Translations under genes and position numbers: made by a program | NCBI RefSeq assembly: GCF_014397025.1 | Contig: NZ_JACJUO010000001.1 | Coordinates: forward strand, 1,598,501-1,662,500 | Direction: 5' to 3' | DNA from: Ochrobactrum sp. Marseille-Q0166 | Lineage (GTDB): Bacteria > Pseudomonadota > Alphaproteobacteria > Rhizobiales > Rhizobiaceae | Length of the DNA stretch: 64,000 bases | Shown: positions 43,373 through 52,894 of the stretch, piece after piece | Position numbering within the stretch: the stretch's first letter is position 1 | Layout of the letters: every line of letters starts with the position of its first letter | Notes under the pieces: model-generated | The model's input: the letters and a program-made list of their open reading frames with translations, nothing else | What the model was told of the DNA's origin: nothing | Database searches by the model: none

Positions 43373-44194
43373 ATGAACAATGCTATTTCAGAGGTTCTCG
43401 CCCCACCGCCAGTCGAACGAAAATGGACACGCGTCCGAATTGCCGGCCATATCATTGTGGGCGTTTGGGCGCTGCTTTTTGTCGGCCTCGCGATTTATCT
43501 CTACAACACATGGCGTGTCGACCTGTTTGAAACCTACGGCCCGCGCTATTGGTCTGGTCTGCTCGTGACCTTGCAACTTGTTGCAATCTCAATTGTGATC
43601 GGTGCGATCTTATCGCTACCAATTACGGCCGCACGAATGTCAAAGAACCGCTGGTTGCGCAGCCTCGCGTTTGGCTACGTCTATTTTTTCCGTGGTACAC
43701 CGCTTCTGGCTCAGACATTCCTGATCTATTATGGCTTTGGCACCTTCCGACCATTCCTTGAAAGCATAGGGCTTTGGGTGTTTTTCCGTGATGCCTGGAA
43801 CTGTGCAATCCTGGCCTTCTCGCTCAATACGGCTGCTTATCAGGCGGAAATCCTTCGCGGCGCTATTCAAAGCGTTGCACTCGGACAATGGGAAGGTGCG
43901 GCAGCTCTCGGGATTTCAAAACGCGTAACCTTCTGGAAAGTCATTCTACCACAAGCTTTGATTGTTGCCCTGCGGCCTTATGGGAATGAAATCATTCTCA
44001 TGATCAAGGGATCCGCAATCGTTGCCATCATCACTGTCCTCGATCTCATGGGTGAGACGCGCCGCGCTTATTCTCGCACATTCGACTTCCAGACCTATAT
44101 CTGGGCAGCCGTGATTTATCTGCTCATTGTTGAATGTCTCCGACATATATGGGATTTTCTGGAAAGACGGCTGACAAAACATTTGATCCGATAG
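43373..44194 (+). CDS. Amino-acid ABC transporter permease 2
   Basis: 273 residues, about six helices, HisM/OccM type. The EAA loop reads AYQAEILRGAIQSVALGQWE followed by GAAALGISKRVTFWKVILPQ. A longer open frame upstream overlaps permease 1 and is not used: AGGAG stands before the chosen ATG. The operon has no ATP-binding gene after it; a shared ATPase elsewhere must energise the system. Confidence 0.92.
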   Translation: MNNAISEVLAPPPVERKWTRVRIAGHIIVGVWALLFVGLAIYLYNTWRVDLFETYGPRYWSGLLVTLQLVAISIVIGAILSLPITAARMSKNRWLRSLAFGYVYFFRGTPLLAQTFLIYYGFGTFRPFLESIGLWVFFRDAWNCAILAFSLNTAAYQAEILRGAIQSVALGQWEGAAALGISKRVTFWKVILPQALIVALRPYGNEIILMIKGSAIVAIITVLDLMGETRRAYSRTFDFQTYIWAAVIYLLIVECLRHIWDFLERRLTKHLIR

Positions 44195-44318
44195 CCACGG
44201 AATAAAAGAAAGCAAAACACCCTCGGTAGCCTTGCAGCCACCGGGAGCGATCTGCTTTAAATGCACATCTGATGCAATGCGTTATGCGTGCAATTCCAAA
44301 TTAAATGATAGGCCAAAC

Positions 44319-44939
44319 ATGTTAAAAATCTGGGGTCGAATTAATTCAACCAACGTTAAAAAGGTGCTTTGGGCCGCTGAAGAACTCGGGCTTGCATATG
44401 ACCAAATAGATGTTGGTGGAAAGTTTGGCGGCCTTAAAAATGCGGATTTCCTTGCACGCAATCCCAACGGTCTCATTCCACTTTTGGAAGATGAACACAC
44501 CACACTCTGGGAATCAAATGTAATAGTCCGGTATCTCGCTGCAAGCCATCCAAATGGCGGTCTGTGGATCGAAAACGTAGCGGAACGGGCTGAGGCTGAA
44601 AAATGGATGGATTGGTCATCGACAACGCTTTATAACGATTTTCGCGATATCATGATGCATCTGATCCGCCTGCCCAAAGAAGAACGCGATCCGGCAATTT
44701 TACAACGTGGTATTGATGGCCTAACGCGCTCACTGCAGATAGCAGAAGATGCGCTGTCCAATCAGCCATGGCTCTCTGGCAAAGATTTCGGCATTGGCGA
44801 CATTCCGCTTGGTTGCTATGCCTATGCGTGGTTCGAGTTTGAAATCTCACGCCCTTCAATGCCACACCTTGAAAATTGGTACCGGCGATTAGCGCAACGT
44901 AAGGCTTATCGTAAAGCTGTCATGACGCCCCTCACCTAA
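44319..44939 (+). CDS. Glutathione S-transferase family protein
   Basis: 206 residues. N-terminal thioredoxin-like domain MLKIWGRINSTNVKKVLWAA with an active-site serine near the start and the cis-proline segment NPNGLIPLLED, then a helical C-terminal domain ending GDIPLGCYAYAW and NWYRRLAQRKAYRKAV. Members of this branch are soluble and of unknown substrate. It stands between the transporter and dehydrogenase genes, all in the same direction. Confidence 0.88.
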   Translation: MLKIWGRINSTNVKKVLWAAEELGLAYDQIDVGGKFGGLKNADFLARNPNGLIPLLEDEHTTLWESNVIVRYLAASHPNGGLWIENVAERAEAEKWMDWSSTTLYNDFRDIMMHLIRLPKEERDPAILQRGIDGLTRSLQIAEDALSNQPWLSGKDFGIGDIPLGCYAYAWFEFEISRPSMPHLENWYRRLAQRKAYRKAVMTPLT

Positions 44940-44996
44940 TTGCGGCGCTTATCCTTATTTTCGTCATTCAGAAAATCCCTCTGGAGGTATCACACA

Positions 44997-45872
44997 ATGA
45001 GCGCAACTAAAGTGGCCTTTCTTGGCCTTGGCGTGATGGGCTATCCGATGGCTGGCCATCTTAAAGTGAAAGGCGGCTACGATGTTACCGTCTTTAATCG
45101 TACTGGCTCGAAAGCTGTCAAATGGGCTGAACAATTCGGCGGCAAATATGCTTCTACACCTGCAGACGCCGCAAGCGATGCTGACTATATCTTTTGCTGC
45201 GTAGGCAATGACGATGATCTGCGTCAGGTTACCATTGGGTCAAATGGTGCTTTTTCAACAATGAAAAAGGATGCGATATTCATCGACAATACTACGGCTT
45301 CGGCAGAAGTCGCACGTGAACTGGATGCCGAAGCGCAGGCACGTGGCTTTCATTTTATTGATGCCCCAGTTTCCGGCGGACAAGCAGGCGCGGAAAATGG
45401 TGTACTCACCGTCATGGTGGGCGCATCAGAAAACATATTCGAACGTGCCAAGCCGATTATTGAAGCTTACGCCCGTTCGGTTGGGCTGATGGGACCGGTT
45501 GGCTCTGGCCAGCTCGCAAAGATGGTCAACCAGATTTGCATTGCAGGTCTGGTGCAAGGGCTTGCCGAAGGTATTCATTTTGGCAAAAAAGCCGGTCTCG
45601 ACATTGAAAAGCTTATTGGTGTTATTTCCAAAGGCGCCGCCGGCTCATGGCAGATGGAAAATCGCCATACCACCATGAATGAAGGCAAATACGAATTCGG
45701 CTTTGCTGTTGATTGGATGCGTAAGGATTTGGGTATCTGTCTTGAAGAGGCCGACCGCAATGGCGCATTATTGCCCGTGACTGCACTCGTCGATCAGTTT
45801 TATAAAGAAATTCAGAGAGACGGTGGCGGACGCTGGGACACCTCCTCCCTGCTCGCAAGGCTCGAGCATTAA
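44997..45872 (+). CDS. Beta-hydroxyacid dehydrogenase (HIBADH/GarR family)
   Basis: 291 residues. Rossmann domain with FLGLGVMGYPMAGHL, the substrate loop DAPVSGGQAGAENGVLTVM, and the catalytic lysine in GQLAKMVNQICIAG. The family reduces or oxidises small beta-hydroxy acids (3-hydroxyisobutyrate, tartronate semialdehyde) with NAD(P). Which one cannot be told. GGAGG precedes the ATG. A terminator follows. Confidence 0.9.
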   Translation: MSATKVAFLGLGVMGYPMAGHLKVKGGYDVTVFNRTGSKAVKWAEQFGGKYASTPADAASDADYIFCCVGNDDDLRQVTIGSNGAFSTMKKDAIFIDNTTASAEVARELDAEAQARGFHFIDAPVSGGQAGAENGVLTVMVGASENIFERAKPIIEAYARSVGLMGPVGSGQLAKMVNQICIAGLVQGLAEGIHFGKKAGLDIEKLIGVISKGAAGSWQMENRHTTMNEGKYEFGFAVDWMRKDLGICLEEADRNGALLPVTALVDQFYKEIQRDGGGRWDTSSLLARLEH

Positions 45873-45887
45873 GCCATGATTATAAAC

Positions 45888-45915
45888 AAAAAAGCCCGGC
45901 ATTGCCGGGCTTTTT
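45888..45915. terminator. Bidirectional terminator
   Basis: AAAAAAGCCCGGC with complement, ATT loop, T run; between the convergent dehydrogenase and porin genes. Confidence 0.93.
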
Positions 45916-45933
45916 ATCATCTGTGTTAAACGT

Positions 45934-47184
45934 TCAAAACTTAACCTTAGCTGTCAGAGACAATGCGCCGACGAAGTCATTGCCAAAATCGCCTTTGGAA
46001 CCGGTTGGGCTTGCAACACCATTCACTACAGTGTCGTCGAGTTCACCCGAAGTCAGCCAACCCGCAGCACCCGCGAGACGGATCTCAAAATTATCGGTCG
46101 CTTTATAGTTCGTTCCCAATCCAAACAGCCAGATGTCAGTTTGTGACGTGAGACCGGTTGTCGTTCCACGATCCCATGTGACAGTAGCTGCGGCAGACCA
46201 CTGATCGTTAAACTTGTGCCCAACGCCACCGCTGACAGTCCAGCCATCCTGATAATACAGATTCAAGCCGGTAATTTTCTGCCCTTGAGGGACAACTTGG
46301 TTAGCCTTGGCAAGGAAATTAACGACAGTAACTGAGGACCAGTCAGTCCACTTAACCGAACCGAAGGCCAGCCAGTCAGGCGCTATACCCGTCTGAAACT
46401 TGAATTCTACGGATTGCGGAGTGGAAACATCCCCTTCGACAGCAATTGGTATGCCGGCTTGGGTAATTGGGTTGATAGCCAGGTTGCCAATCGTTCCATC
46501 AAGTGAATATTTCACTTCCGATTGATAAACAACGCTGGCACGAACTGCATATTCAGGAAGTTCGTAAGCCGCACCAAGGCGCCAGCCAACAGACTTATCC
46601 TCAACATCGAGAGACGCGATGCGCCAATTGCCTCCGAATGGCTGGCCGAACGGAGGAATAAGTTTTGTCTGTTCGCCCTTCAATTCCTGATAGCTGACGC
46701 CGCCAAGGATGCGGAAATATCCTTTTTCACCAGCGGCGAAGCGATAGGAACAGTTCAGACCATAGTCGTGGGACGAAATCTTCTGCTCAATCGCGACAAA
46801 GCTACGAACAGTCCCGGTTCCAACGTCAGTATGAATACCCCATGGCTGACGATACTGGGCGGCACAGGCAAGATCGTCCGTAAGGTCAACTTTGGCAGAA
46901 AACTTGGGAACCCAATAGCTTTTCGCCTCGTCAACTTCCGTTGTATATGCCCCACCACTGAATGGATTTCCGTTAGGCGTCAAAGCACCGACCTGTGAAC
47001 CACGAATATTTTTTAGCTTTCTCTGTGGCGATACAAACGTACCAGTGGTGTCCAGGACAGTCCCTTGTTCAAACAGAATGTCGAAATCCTGAGAACTGCG
47101 CTCTAAGCCGCCCGCCTGTGCCCCAACGGCACTCCCCATCAATGCGACCACTATGCCTGCCGCTTTCATGCGCTGCACATTCAT
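45934..47184 (-). CDS. FadL/OmpP1-family outer membrane protein
   Basis: About 416 residues. A signal peptide (cleavage near VGAQA) precedes a 14-strand barrel typical of FadL long-chain fatty acid and hydrophobic compound channels. The end of the chain, FVGALSLTAKVKF, has a C-terminal phenylalanine as in outer membrane barrels. Typical late strands include DGWTVSGGVGHKFNDQWSAA. Asparagine/proline motifs of E. coli FadL are not obvious. GGGAGG precedes the chosen ATG. It is a lone gene. Confidence 0.86.
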   Translation of the reverse strand: MNVQRMKAAGIVVALMGSAVGAQAGGLERSSQDFDILFEQGTVLDTTGTFVSPQRKLKNIRGSQVGALTPNGNPFSGGAYTTEVDEAKSYWVPKFSAKVDLTDDLACAAQYRQPWGIHTDVGTGTVRSFVAIEQKISSHDYGLNCSYRFAAGEKGYFRILGGVSYQELKGEQTKLIPPFGQPFGGNWRIASLDVEDKSVGWRLGAAYELPEYAVRASVVYQSEVKYSLDGTIGNLAINPITQAGIPIAVEGDVSTPQSVEFKFQTGIAPDWLAFGSVKWTDWSSVTVVNFLAKANQVVPQGQKITGLNLYYQDGWTVSGGVGHKFNDQWSAAATVTWDRGTTTGLTSQTDIWLFGLGTNYKATDNFEIRLAGAAGWLTSGELDDTVVNGVASPTGSKGDFGNDFVGALSLTAKVKF

Positions 47185-47584
47185 AAAATGTCCTCCCAAA
47201 CAAAATGTAATGAAGCTCAGCAATTTACGTTGACGCAAACGTAAATCAGGAATGATTCACTGCGCAAGATGCCAAACTTCGTGTGACTGCGCGTAGCGAA
47301 ATGCGGATAAGGCGAAAATTCCAAATTTTTAGGAGTAATCGCGAATAATTCTAAAATTCCAAAGAAAGACTCCTTTCAAATGGTCTATTTCGGCCAATTT
47401 TCAGCGCAATTCATGCCTTGTTGCCAAACCGCAACAGCATAAAAAAACAATCGAAATGCTGGTTCGATGAGTGAGTGATGCTGCTGAATTGCAATTGAAC
47501 CGATATCAAGCACAAAAAATACCCGGCTCGATAATTCGCCGGGTATTTGATTCGAGATCGTTATGATCGTTGTCGCCTGGCTGC
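47185..47584. other. Intergenic region upstream of the FadL-type gene
   Basis: 400 bases, AT-rich. It holds the porin promoter region and, at its right side, the valS terminator. No gene found on either strand. Confidence 0.45.
47518..47548 (-). terminator. valS terminator
   Basis: AAATACCCGGC with complement and a nine-base loop, ending in a T/A-rich stretch on the minus strand beyond the valS stop. Confidence 0.8.
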
Positions 47585-50317
47585 TCAGCCTGCTTCGCGA
47601 ATGCGGGCCTCTGCTGTGGCGACACGTGCAGCAGCTTCTTTCAATTCAGCCAGACGCTCACGGTCAGCCTGAACGACTTCTTCCTTTGCATTCGCAACGA
47701 ACTTTTCGTTCGAGAGCTTTTTCTCGATTTTTTCCATTTCAGCGGCAATCTTGCCTGCTTCCTTGGCCATACGAGCAGCTTCTGCTTTGAGGTCAATCAA
47801 ACTACCCAAAGGCAGGCATATTGTTGCCTCGCCGTGAACGAGCTGCGCCGAACCCTTCGGCGCTTCCTCAGCAAAAGAAACGGATTCCACACGTGCCAGA
47901 CGTTTAATTGCAGCATCATGGCGCGCAAAGCGATCAAGCGTTATCGCATTCGCTTCAAGAACGACGATTGGCGCAACGGCACCTGCCGGGACGTTCATTT
48001 CGGAACGAACGGAGCGAATGCCCATAACCAGATCAACCAGCCAGTTGATGTCTGCTGCAGATTCTTCGTCTTCAAACGACAACTCCGGCCATTGTGCCAG
48101 TGCAAGAACGGTATCGCGCTTTGTACCCTCACCTGCAGTCAGGTTCCAAAGTTCTTCTGTCATGAACGGCATGAATGGATGCAAAATCTTGTAAATCTCA
48201 TCCAGACAATAAGCAGCCGTTGCCTGAGCTTCAGCTTTAGCAAGCTCATCGTCGCCCATGAAGATCGGCTTGAGCAGTTCCAGATACCAGTCGCAGAACT
48301 GATTCCAGACAAAACGATAGGCCGCTCCCGCCGCCTCATTGAAGCGGTAATTCGCAATGCCATCAGTCACTGCGCGCGATGCCTTCGTAAGCTCCGTCAA
48401 AATCCAGCGGTTGACGGCAAGCTTTGCGTCATCCGGCTTGAAGTTCGGGTCAAGCTTTACGCCATTCATCTGCGCGAAACGCGTCGCATTCCATAGCTTG
48501 GTTCCGAAGTTGCGATAACCTGCAATCCGCGCCGGATCAAGTTTCACGTCGCGCCCCTGAGCCGCCATGATCGCAAGCGTAAAGCGCAGAGCATCTGCGC
48601 CGTACTCGTCCATCAATTCAAGCGGATCAATGACGTTGCCCTTGGACTTCGACATTTTCGCACCGTGCTTATCGCGCACAAGCGCGTGGAGATAGACCGT
48701 GTGGAACGGAATCTCTTCCATAAAATGCAAACCCATCATCATCATGCGGGCAACCCAGAAAAACAGGATATCGAAACCCGTTACCAGAACACTTGTTGGA
48801 TAATAGGTTGCGAGTTCGGTTGTCTTATCCGGCCAGCCCAATGTCGAGAAAGGCCACAGACCCGACGAAAACCAAGTGTCCAGAACGTCGGTATCGCGCT
48901 CCAGAACAACGTCTTCGCCGTAATGTGCGAAAGCCGCAGCTTTTGCTTCCTCTTCGCTCTTTTCAACGAACCATTTGCCATCTGGTCCGTACCAAGCAGG
49001 AATCTGATGTCCCCACCAAAGCTGGCGCGAAACACACCACGGCTGAATGTTTTCCATCCAGTCGAAATAGGTCTTTTCCCAGTTCTTTGGCACGATCTGA
49101 GTACGCCCATCACGAACCGCAGCCATGGCTGGTTTTGCTAGTTCAGCAGCATTCACATACCATTGATCGGTCAGGTAAGGCTCGATTGGCACACCACCGC
49201 GATCACCATGTGGGACCGCATGTGTGTGGTCTTCAATCTTTTCCAGATAGCCCTGCTCTTCAAGCGTTTCGATTAGACGTTTGCGTGCTGCAAAACGGTC
49301 CAGCCCTTCAAACTCACTGATAAGTGCATTGAGTTCCGGTGTGACTTCCAGACCTTCAAGAAAATCAACATTGTCTTTCAGTGTGATAGCAGCGGAAGGC
49401 GTGAGAATATTGATCACCCGAAGATCATTGCGCTTGCCGACCTCAAAATCATTGAAGTCATGCGCAGGCGTGATCTTAACTGCGCCTGATCCTGCTTCCG
49501 GGTCAGCATAGTCGTCCGCAACGATCGGTATTCGGCGGCCAACAAGCGGCAGTACAATATTATTACCAATAGAGGCGTGATAACGCTCATCCTTCGGATT
49601 CACCGCAACGCCGGTATCACCCAGCATCGTCTCAGGGCGCGTTGTCGCAACGACGATGAAAGTATGTGGGTTCTCAGGATCGAACGGGACGTTCTCGAGC
49701 GGATAGCGCAGATGCCAGAGATTGCCTTTAATCTCGCGGGACTCGACTTCTATGTCAGAAATCGCGGTCAGCAGTTTGGGATCCCAGTTAACGAGACGCT
49801 TATCACGATAAATCAGCCCCTGTTTGTAGAGCGAGACGAATACTTCGATAACAGCGCGCGACAATCCCTCGTCCATAGTGAAGCGCTCACGCGACCAGTC
49901 GCATGATGCACCAAGACGGCGGAGCTGATTGGAGATCAGCCCTCCCGATTCCGATTTCCACTGCCAGATACGTTCGATGAACTTTTCGCGGCCCATAGCA
50001 TGTCGGTTTGGTTCCTGACGTTCTGCAAGCTGACGCTCAACGACCATCTGCGTTGCAATGCCCGCATGGTCCATTCCTGGTTGCCAAAGTACATTCTTGC
50101 CACGCATACGCTCGAAACGGACCATGATGTCCTGAATCGTATTGTTTAGCGCATGCCCCATATGCAGCGATCCCGTAACATTGGGCGGAGGTATAACAAC
50201 TGCAAATGGATCAGCGCCAGGCTTTGCACCTGCACCCGCTTTGAATGCGCCAGCTTCTTCCCAGCGTTCAGCGATTTTCGGCTCAACGGCCGCGGCGTCA
50301 TAAGTCTTTTCAAGCAT
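47585..50317 (-). CDS. valS: Valyl-tRNA synthetase
   Basis: 910-residue class I synthetase. HIGH-type motif NVTGSLHMGHALN near residue 52; KMSKS-type motif GAKMSKSKGNVIDP near residue 554. The editing domain lies between them (ATTRPETMLGDTGVAV). The last 70 residues are a coiled coil (EAARMAKEAGKIAAEMEKIE) as in all ValS. The start MLEKTYDAAA is used; a start 17 codons earlier lacks a ribosome site. It lies downstream of popZ on the same strand, separated by a terminator. Confidence 0.97.
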   Translation of the reverse strand: MLEKTYDAAAVEPKIAERWEEAGAFKAGAGAKPGADPFAVVIPPPNVTGSLHMGHALNNTIQDIMVRFERMRGKNVLWQPGMDHAGIATQMVVERQLAERQEPNRHAMGREKFIERIWQWKSESGGLISNQLRRLGASCDWSRERFTMDEGLSRAVIEVFVSLYKQGLIYRDKRLVNWDPKLLTAISDIEVESREIKGNLWHLRYPLENVPFDPENPHTFIVVATTRPETMLGDTGVAVNPKDERYHASIGNNIVLPLVGRRIPIVADDYADPEAGSGAVKITPAHDFNDFEVGKRNDLRVINILTPSAAITLKDNVDFLEGLEVTPELNALISEFEGLDRFAARKRLIETLEEQGYLEKIEDHTHAVPHGDRGGVPIEPYLTDQWYVNAAELAKPAMAAVRDGRTQIVPKNWEKTYFDWMENIQPWCVSRQLWWGHQIPAWYGPDGKWFVEKSEEEAKAAAFAHYGEDVVLERDTDVLDTWFSSGLWPFSTLGWPDKTTELATYYPTSVLVTGFDILFFWVARMMMMGLHFMEEIPFHTVYLHALVRDKHGAKMSKSKGNVIDPLELMDEYGADALRFTLAIMAAQGRDVKLDPARIAGYRNFGTKLWNATRFAQMNGVKLDPNFKPDDAKLAVNRWILTELTKASRAVTDGIANYRFNEAAGAAYRFVWNQFCDWYLELLKPIFMGDDELAKAEAQATAAYCLDEIYKILHPFMPFMTEELWNLTAGEGTKRDTVLALAQWPELSFEDEESAADINWLVDLVMGIRSVRSEMNVPAGAVAPIVVLEANAITLDRFARHDAAIKRLARVESVSFAEEAPKGSAQLVHGEATICLPLGSLIDLKAEAARMAKEAGKIAAEMEKIEKKLSNEKFVANAKEEVVQADRERLAELKEAAARVATAEARIREAG

Positions 50318-50398
50318 GGAACTATCCGGTCTGAATACGGAATGAATTGATTGACGGCTGAATAGCAACTAACCGCCAACAAATCATCCTAAAAGTGA

Positions 50399-50427
50399 AA
50401 ACCCGCCTGCGAGACAGACGGGTCAAA
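50399..50427 (-). terminator. popZ terminator
   Basis: On the minus strand ACCCGTCTG pairs with CAGGCGGGT (one G-U pair) around a six-base loop, followed by TTTTCACTTTT. It separates popZ from valS. Confidence 0.75.
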
Positions 50428-50452
50428 TGGTCCAATCTGGTACAGTTTTTTT

Positions 50453-51178
50453 TCAACCTTCGCCACGCACCACGCGCTCGATTTCTTCGCGAACAAGCCG
50501 TTCTACGAGCGACGGCAAATTGGTATCAAGCCAGTTTTGCAACATTGGGCGAAGAATCTCAGAAGCAATATCATCGAATGAACGACGCGGTTCCGAATGA
50601 ACAGCGTGGTTCAAATCCTGAAATGCTGCCGATACTTTACGTTCCGTATCCTCAGACAAAATATGATCTGTATTGTTCTGTTTCAAGTTAACAGGCTCAT
50701 CCTTCGCAACGGTCGATGCTTCTGCTGGCACATCAGAGGCTTGATCAGTTTGCACGATATTCAACTCGCTCGCAATCTGTGTTTCGAGCGATGGAGCGCC
50801 ATCCTTTTCCAGAAGTGGCTTTGGAACTTCACTGAAATTATCGTCGTTCTGAGCATTCAGAACGAAAAAATCTTCCGCGTCTGCTTCAACATCATCAACG
50901 GAAACAGAACCTTCGTCAGCAGCGTCAGACACAGTACCACGCAGCACCGGCTCATCTTTAAAGACAACAGGTTTTAAATGTGGTTTCTCTTCTGCTTTGG
51001 GCGCAGGATCCTGAATGTGAGAGGGGGCCCGAAACTTGGGCATATCACTACGCGGCTTGTAAGATGATGAAGGTGGGATCGGGTGACGCGAAACATCACT
51101 ATCTTCAATAATCCGGCGAATAGACGCAAGGATTTCTTCCATTGACGGTTCGCGTGCTGCGCTGGATGTTTGTGCCAT
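50453..51178 (-). CDS. popZ: Polar organising protein PopZ (DUF2497)
   Basis: 241 residues with the three-part PopZ layout. A short N-terminal helix EPSMEEILASIRRIIEDS binds client proteins. A long acidic, proline-rich and disordered middle follows (residues 30-180). The C-terminal oligomerising helices are SFDDIASEILRPMLQNWLDT and NLPSLVERLVREEIERVV. PopZ forms a polar microdomain that anchors the ParB-parS complex and polarity factors in alphaproteobacteria; in Agrobacterium and Brucella it marks the growing or new pole. Start MAQTSSAAR chosen; an ATG 11 codons earlier is possible. Confidence 0.93.
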   Translation of the reverse strand: MAQTSSAAREPSMEEILASIRRIIEDSDVSRHPIPPSSSYKPRSDMPKFRAPSHIQDPAPKAEEKPHLKPVVFKDEPVLRGTVSDAADEGSVSVDDVEADAEDFFVLNAQNDDNFSEVPKPLLEKDGAPSLETQIASELNIVQTDQASDVPAEASTVAKDEPVNLKQNNTDHILSEDTERKVSAAFQDLNHAVHSEPRRSFDDIASEILRPMLQNWLDTNLPSLVERLVREEIERVVRGEG

Positions 51179-51338
51179 AGCTATCCGACTTTCCTTACTG
51201 CCATTACTCACACAGGCAGAGAATCATTAACTAAGGGTACCGGACATGCAGCGCTTTGAGAATCCCTGCGTAGCCACACGCATTCCAAACTCACAGCTTT
51301 ATCATTTTATTAAGAAAATACGCCATTCATTCGAATCA

Positions 51339-51366
51339 AAAGGCGGCACCAATGGCACCGCCTTCA
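51339..51366 (-). terminator. tolC terminator
   Basis: On the minus strand AAGGCGGTGCC pairs with GGTGCCGCCTT across ATT, then TTTT. It lies 20 bases after the tolC stop. Confidence 0.75.
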
Positions 51367-51385
51367 AACCTATTTACCGGAAAAA

Positions 51386-52756
51386 TTAACGCCCATCCGG
51401 TGTGCGTAGGCCGAACCACTTGTCCTTGACTGCGTTGTAATGCTCTTCCGGCTTATACTGAGCAACCTGCAACTGCATATCCTTCGCAGTCATACGTCCA
51501 CTAGCAGCAAGAAGTGCATAGCTCGCTACAATCGAATTACTTTCCGCTTGAACGAGGGCTATCTGCACATCAACCAGGCTGTTTTGTGCGTTCAAAACAT
51601 CGAGCGTTGTACGCTGACCAACCTTGCGTTCTTCGATGACGCCATCGAGAGCCAGCTGTGCGGCAGCGATACCGTCGCGGTTCGCCTTGACGGAAGCACG
51701 AGCTGCCTCAAGCTGTGACCATGCGGAACTGATCGCCTGACGCACTTTATCCTGTATAATATCGACTTCAATTCGTGCCTGGCCAAGCTGTTCTTTTGCC
51801 TGACGCACCTGAGCCGATGAACGGCCTCCAGTGTAAATTGGAATGTTTACGCCCACACCAACGGAAGCTGAATTACCGTCACCGATATTTGTACCGGCAT
51901 AAGTATCAAGATGGCTTGCACTAGCTGTCAACCCAACGGTTGGCAGCAGAGCGCCCTCCTTGGCCTTGACGTTGTAACCTTGAGCATTAACTGCATATTG
52001 GGTGGCAAGGATACCTGGATGTATCTGAGTAGCATTTGCATAAGCAGCATCTGGCGAACGCGGAAGATTTTTGGCAGCCGGCGCTAAAGAGAGGCGATCT
52101 GGGTGCGAACCAATAACCTGAACATATGTCGCCTCTGCTGACTTCACGTCAGCACGCGCTGCGTTAAGCGCGGCAATTGCCGTTGAACGCTGCGACTCTG
52201 ATTGTGCTACGTCCGTGCGGGTACCCTCACCGACGTCAAGGCGCGCCCTCGATGCACGTACCTGCTCGTTCATTGCGGCAAGATTTTTTTCCCGTAGCAC
52301 CGCAATTTGTCGAAGCTGATAAACATCCATATACGCCTGAACAGCCGCAAAAAGCGTATTCTGCTCATCATTACGAAGATTTTCGCGCTGTGCAAAAACG
52401 GTTGTCTCTGCGGCAGCAACACTGTTCTTGGTCTGGAAACCATCGAACAACATTTGATTGAGTTGAATGCCATATGTGCCGGTTGTACGATAATCAGAAC
52501 CGGGCGACTTACTGCGAGTGACATTATAAGAACCCGTCACTTGAGGACGATATCCCGACTTTGCAATCGCTACGTTTTCATCCTGAATTCTTACGCCAGC
52601 TCGCGAAGAGTTCAATGTCGCGTTGTTCTTATAGGCCTTTATGAGCGCTTCGTTAAGGGTTTCCGACAAAGCAGCATGACCCGATAAAACGGTGCCAGAC
52701 AGAAGTATTGCCGCCGCCATAAGTCCTTTGCACGCTTTGAACACCGTATACCTCAT
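51386..52756 (-). CDS. bepC: TolC-family outer membrane efflux channel
   Basis: 456 residues. Signal peptide (cleavage after SGHAA), then two repeats of the outer membrane factor fold (SETLNEALIKAYKNNATLNS and the second around AYANATQIHPGILATQYAV). Trimeric tunnel spanning the outer membrane and periplasm, used by RND and ABC exporters and type I secretion. In Brucella the orthologue is called BepC. It is immediately downstream of pcm on the same strand, the arrangement known in alphaproteobacteria. Confidence 0.93.
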   Translation of the reverse strand: MRYTVFKACKGLMAAAILLSGTVLSGHAALSETLNEALIKAYKNNATLNSSRAGVRIQDENVAIAKSGYRPQVTGSYNVTRSKSPGSDYRTTGTYGIQLNQMLFDGFQTKNSVAAAETTVFAQRENLRNDEQNTLFAAVQAYMDVYQLRQIAVLREKNLAAMNEQVRASRARLDVGEGTRTDVAQSESQRSTAIAALNAARADVKSAEATYVQVIGSHPDRLSLAPAAKNLPRSPDAAYANATQIHPGILATQYAVNAQGYNVKAKEGALLPTVGLTASASHLDTYAGTNIGDGNSASVGVGVNIPIYTGGRSSAQVRQAKEQLGQARIEVDIIQDKVRQAISSAWSQLEAARASVKANRDGIAAAQLALDGVIEERKVGQRTTLDVLNAQNSLVDVQIALVQAESNSIVASYALLAASGRMTAKDMQLQVAQYKPEEHYNAVKDKWFGLRTPDGR

Positions 52757-52894
52757 ATAAGAACAAACGAATCTACAATCGAACCGATCAGTTCGGAAAG
52801 ACTTAATAACGTGTAAGCTTCGTTATTTCCATCTTTCCTAAGGCACTATCACAAACAATTTTAATATGGTTGCAGAATTGTCCCACGGACCAGA

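Noticed and set aside
47570..48496. 308-codon open frame opposite valS
   Set aside because: Antisense shadow; contains no start context and valS is complete.
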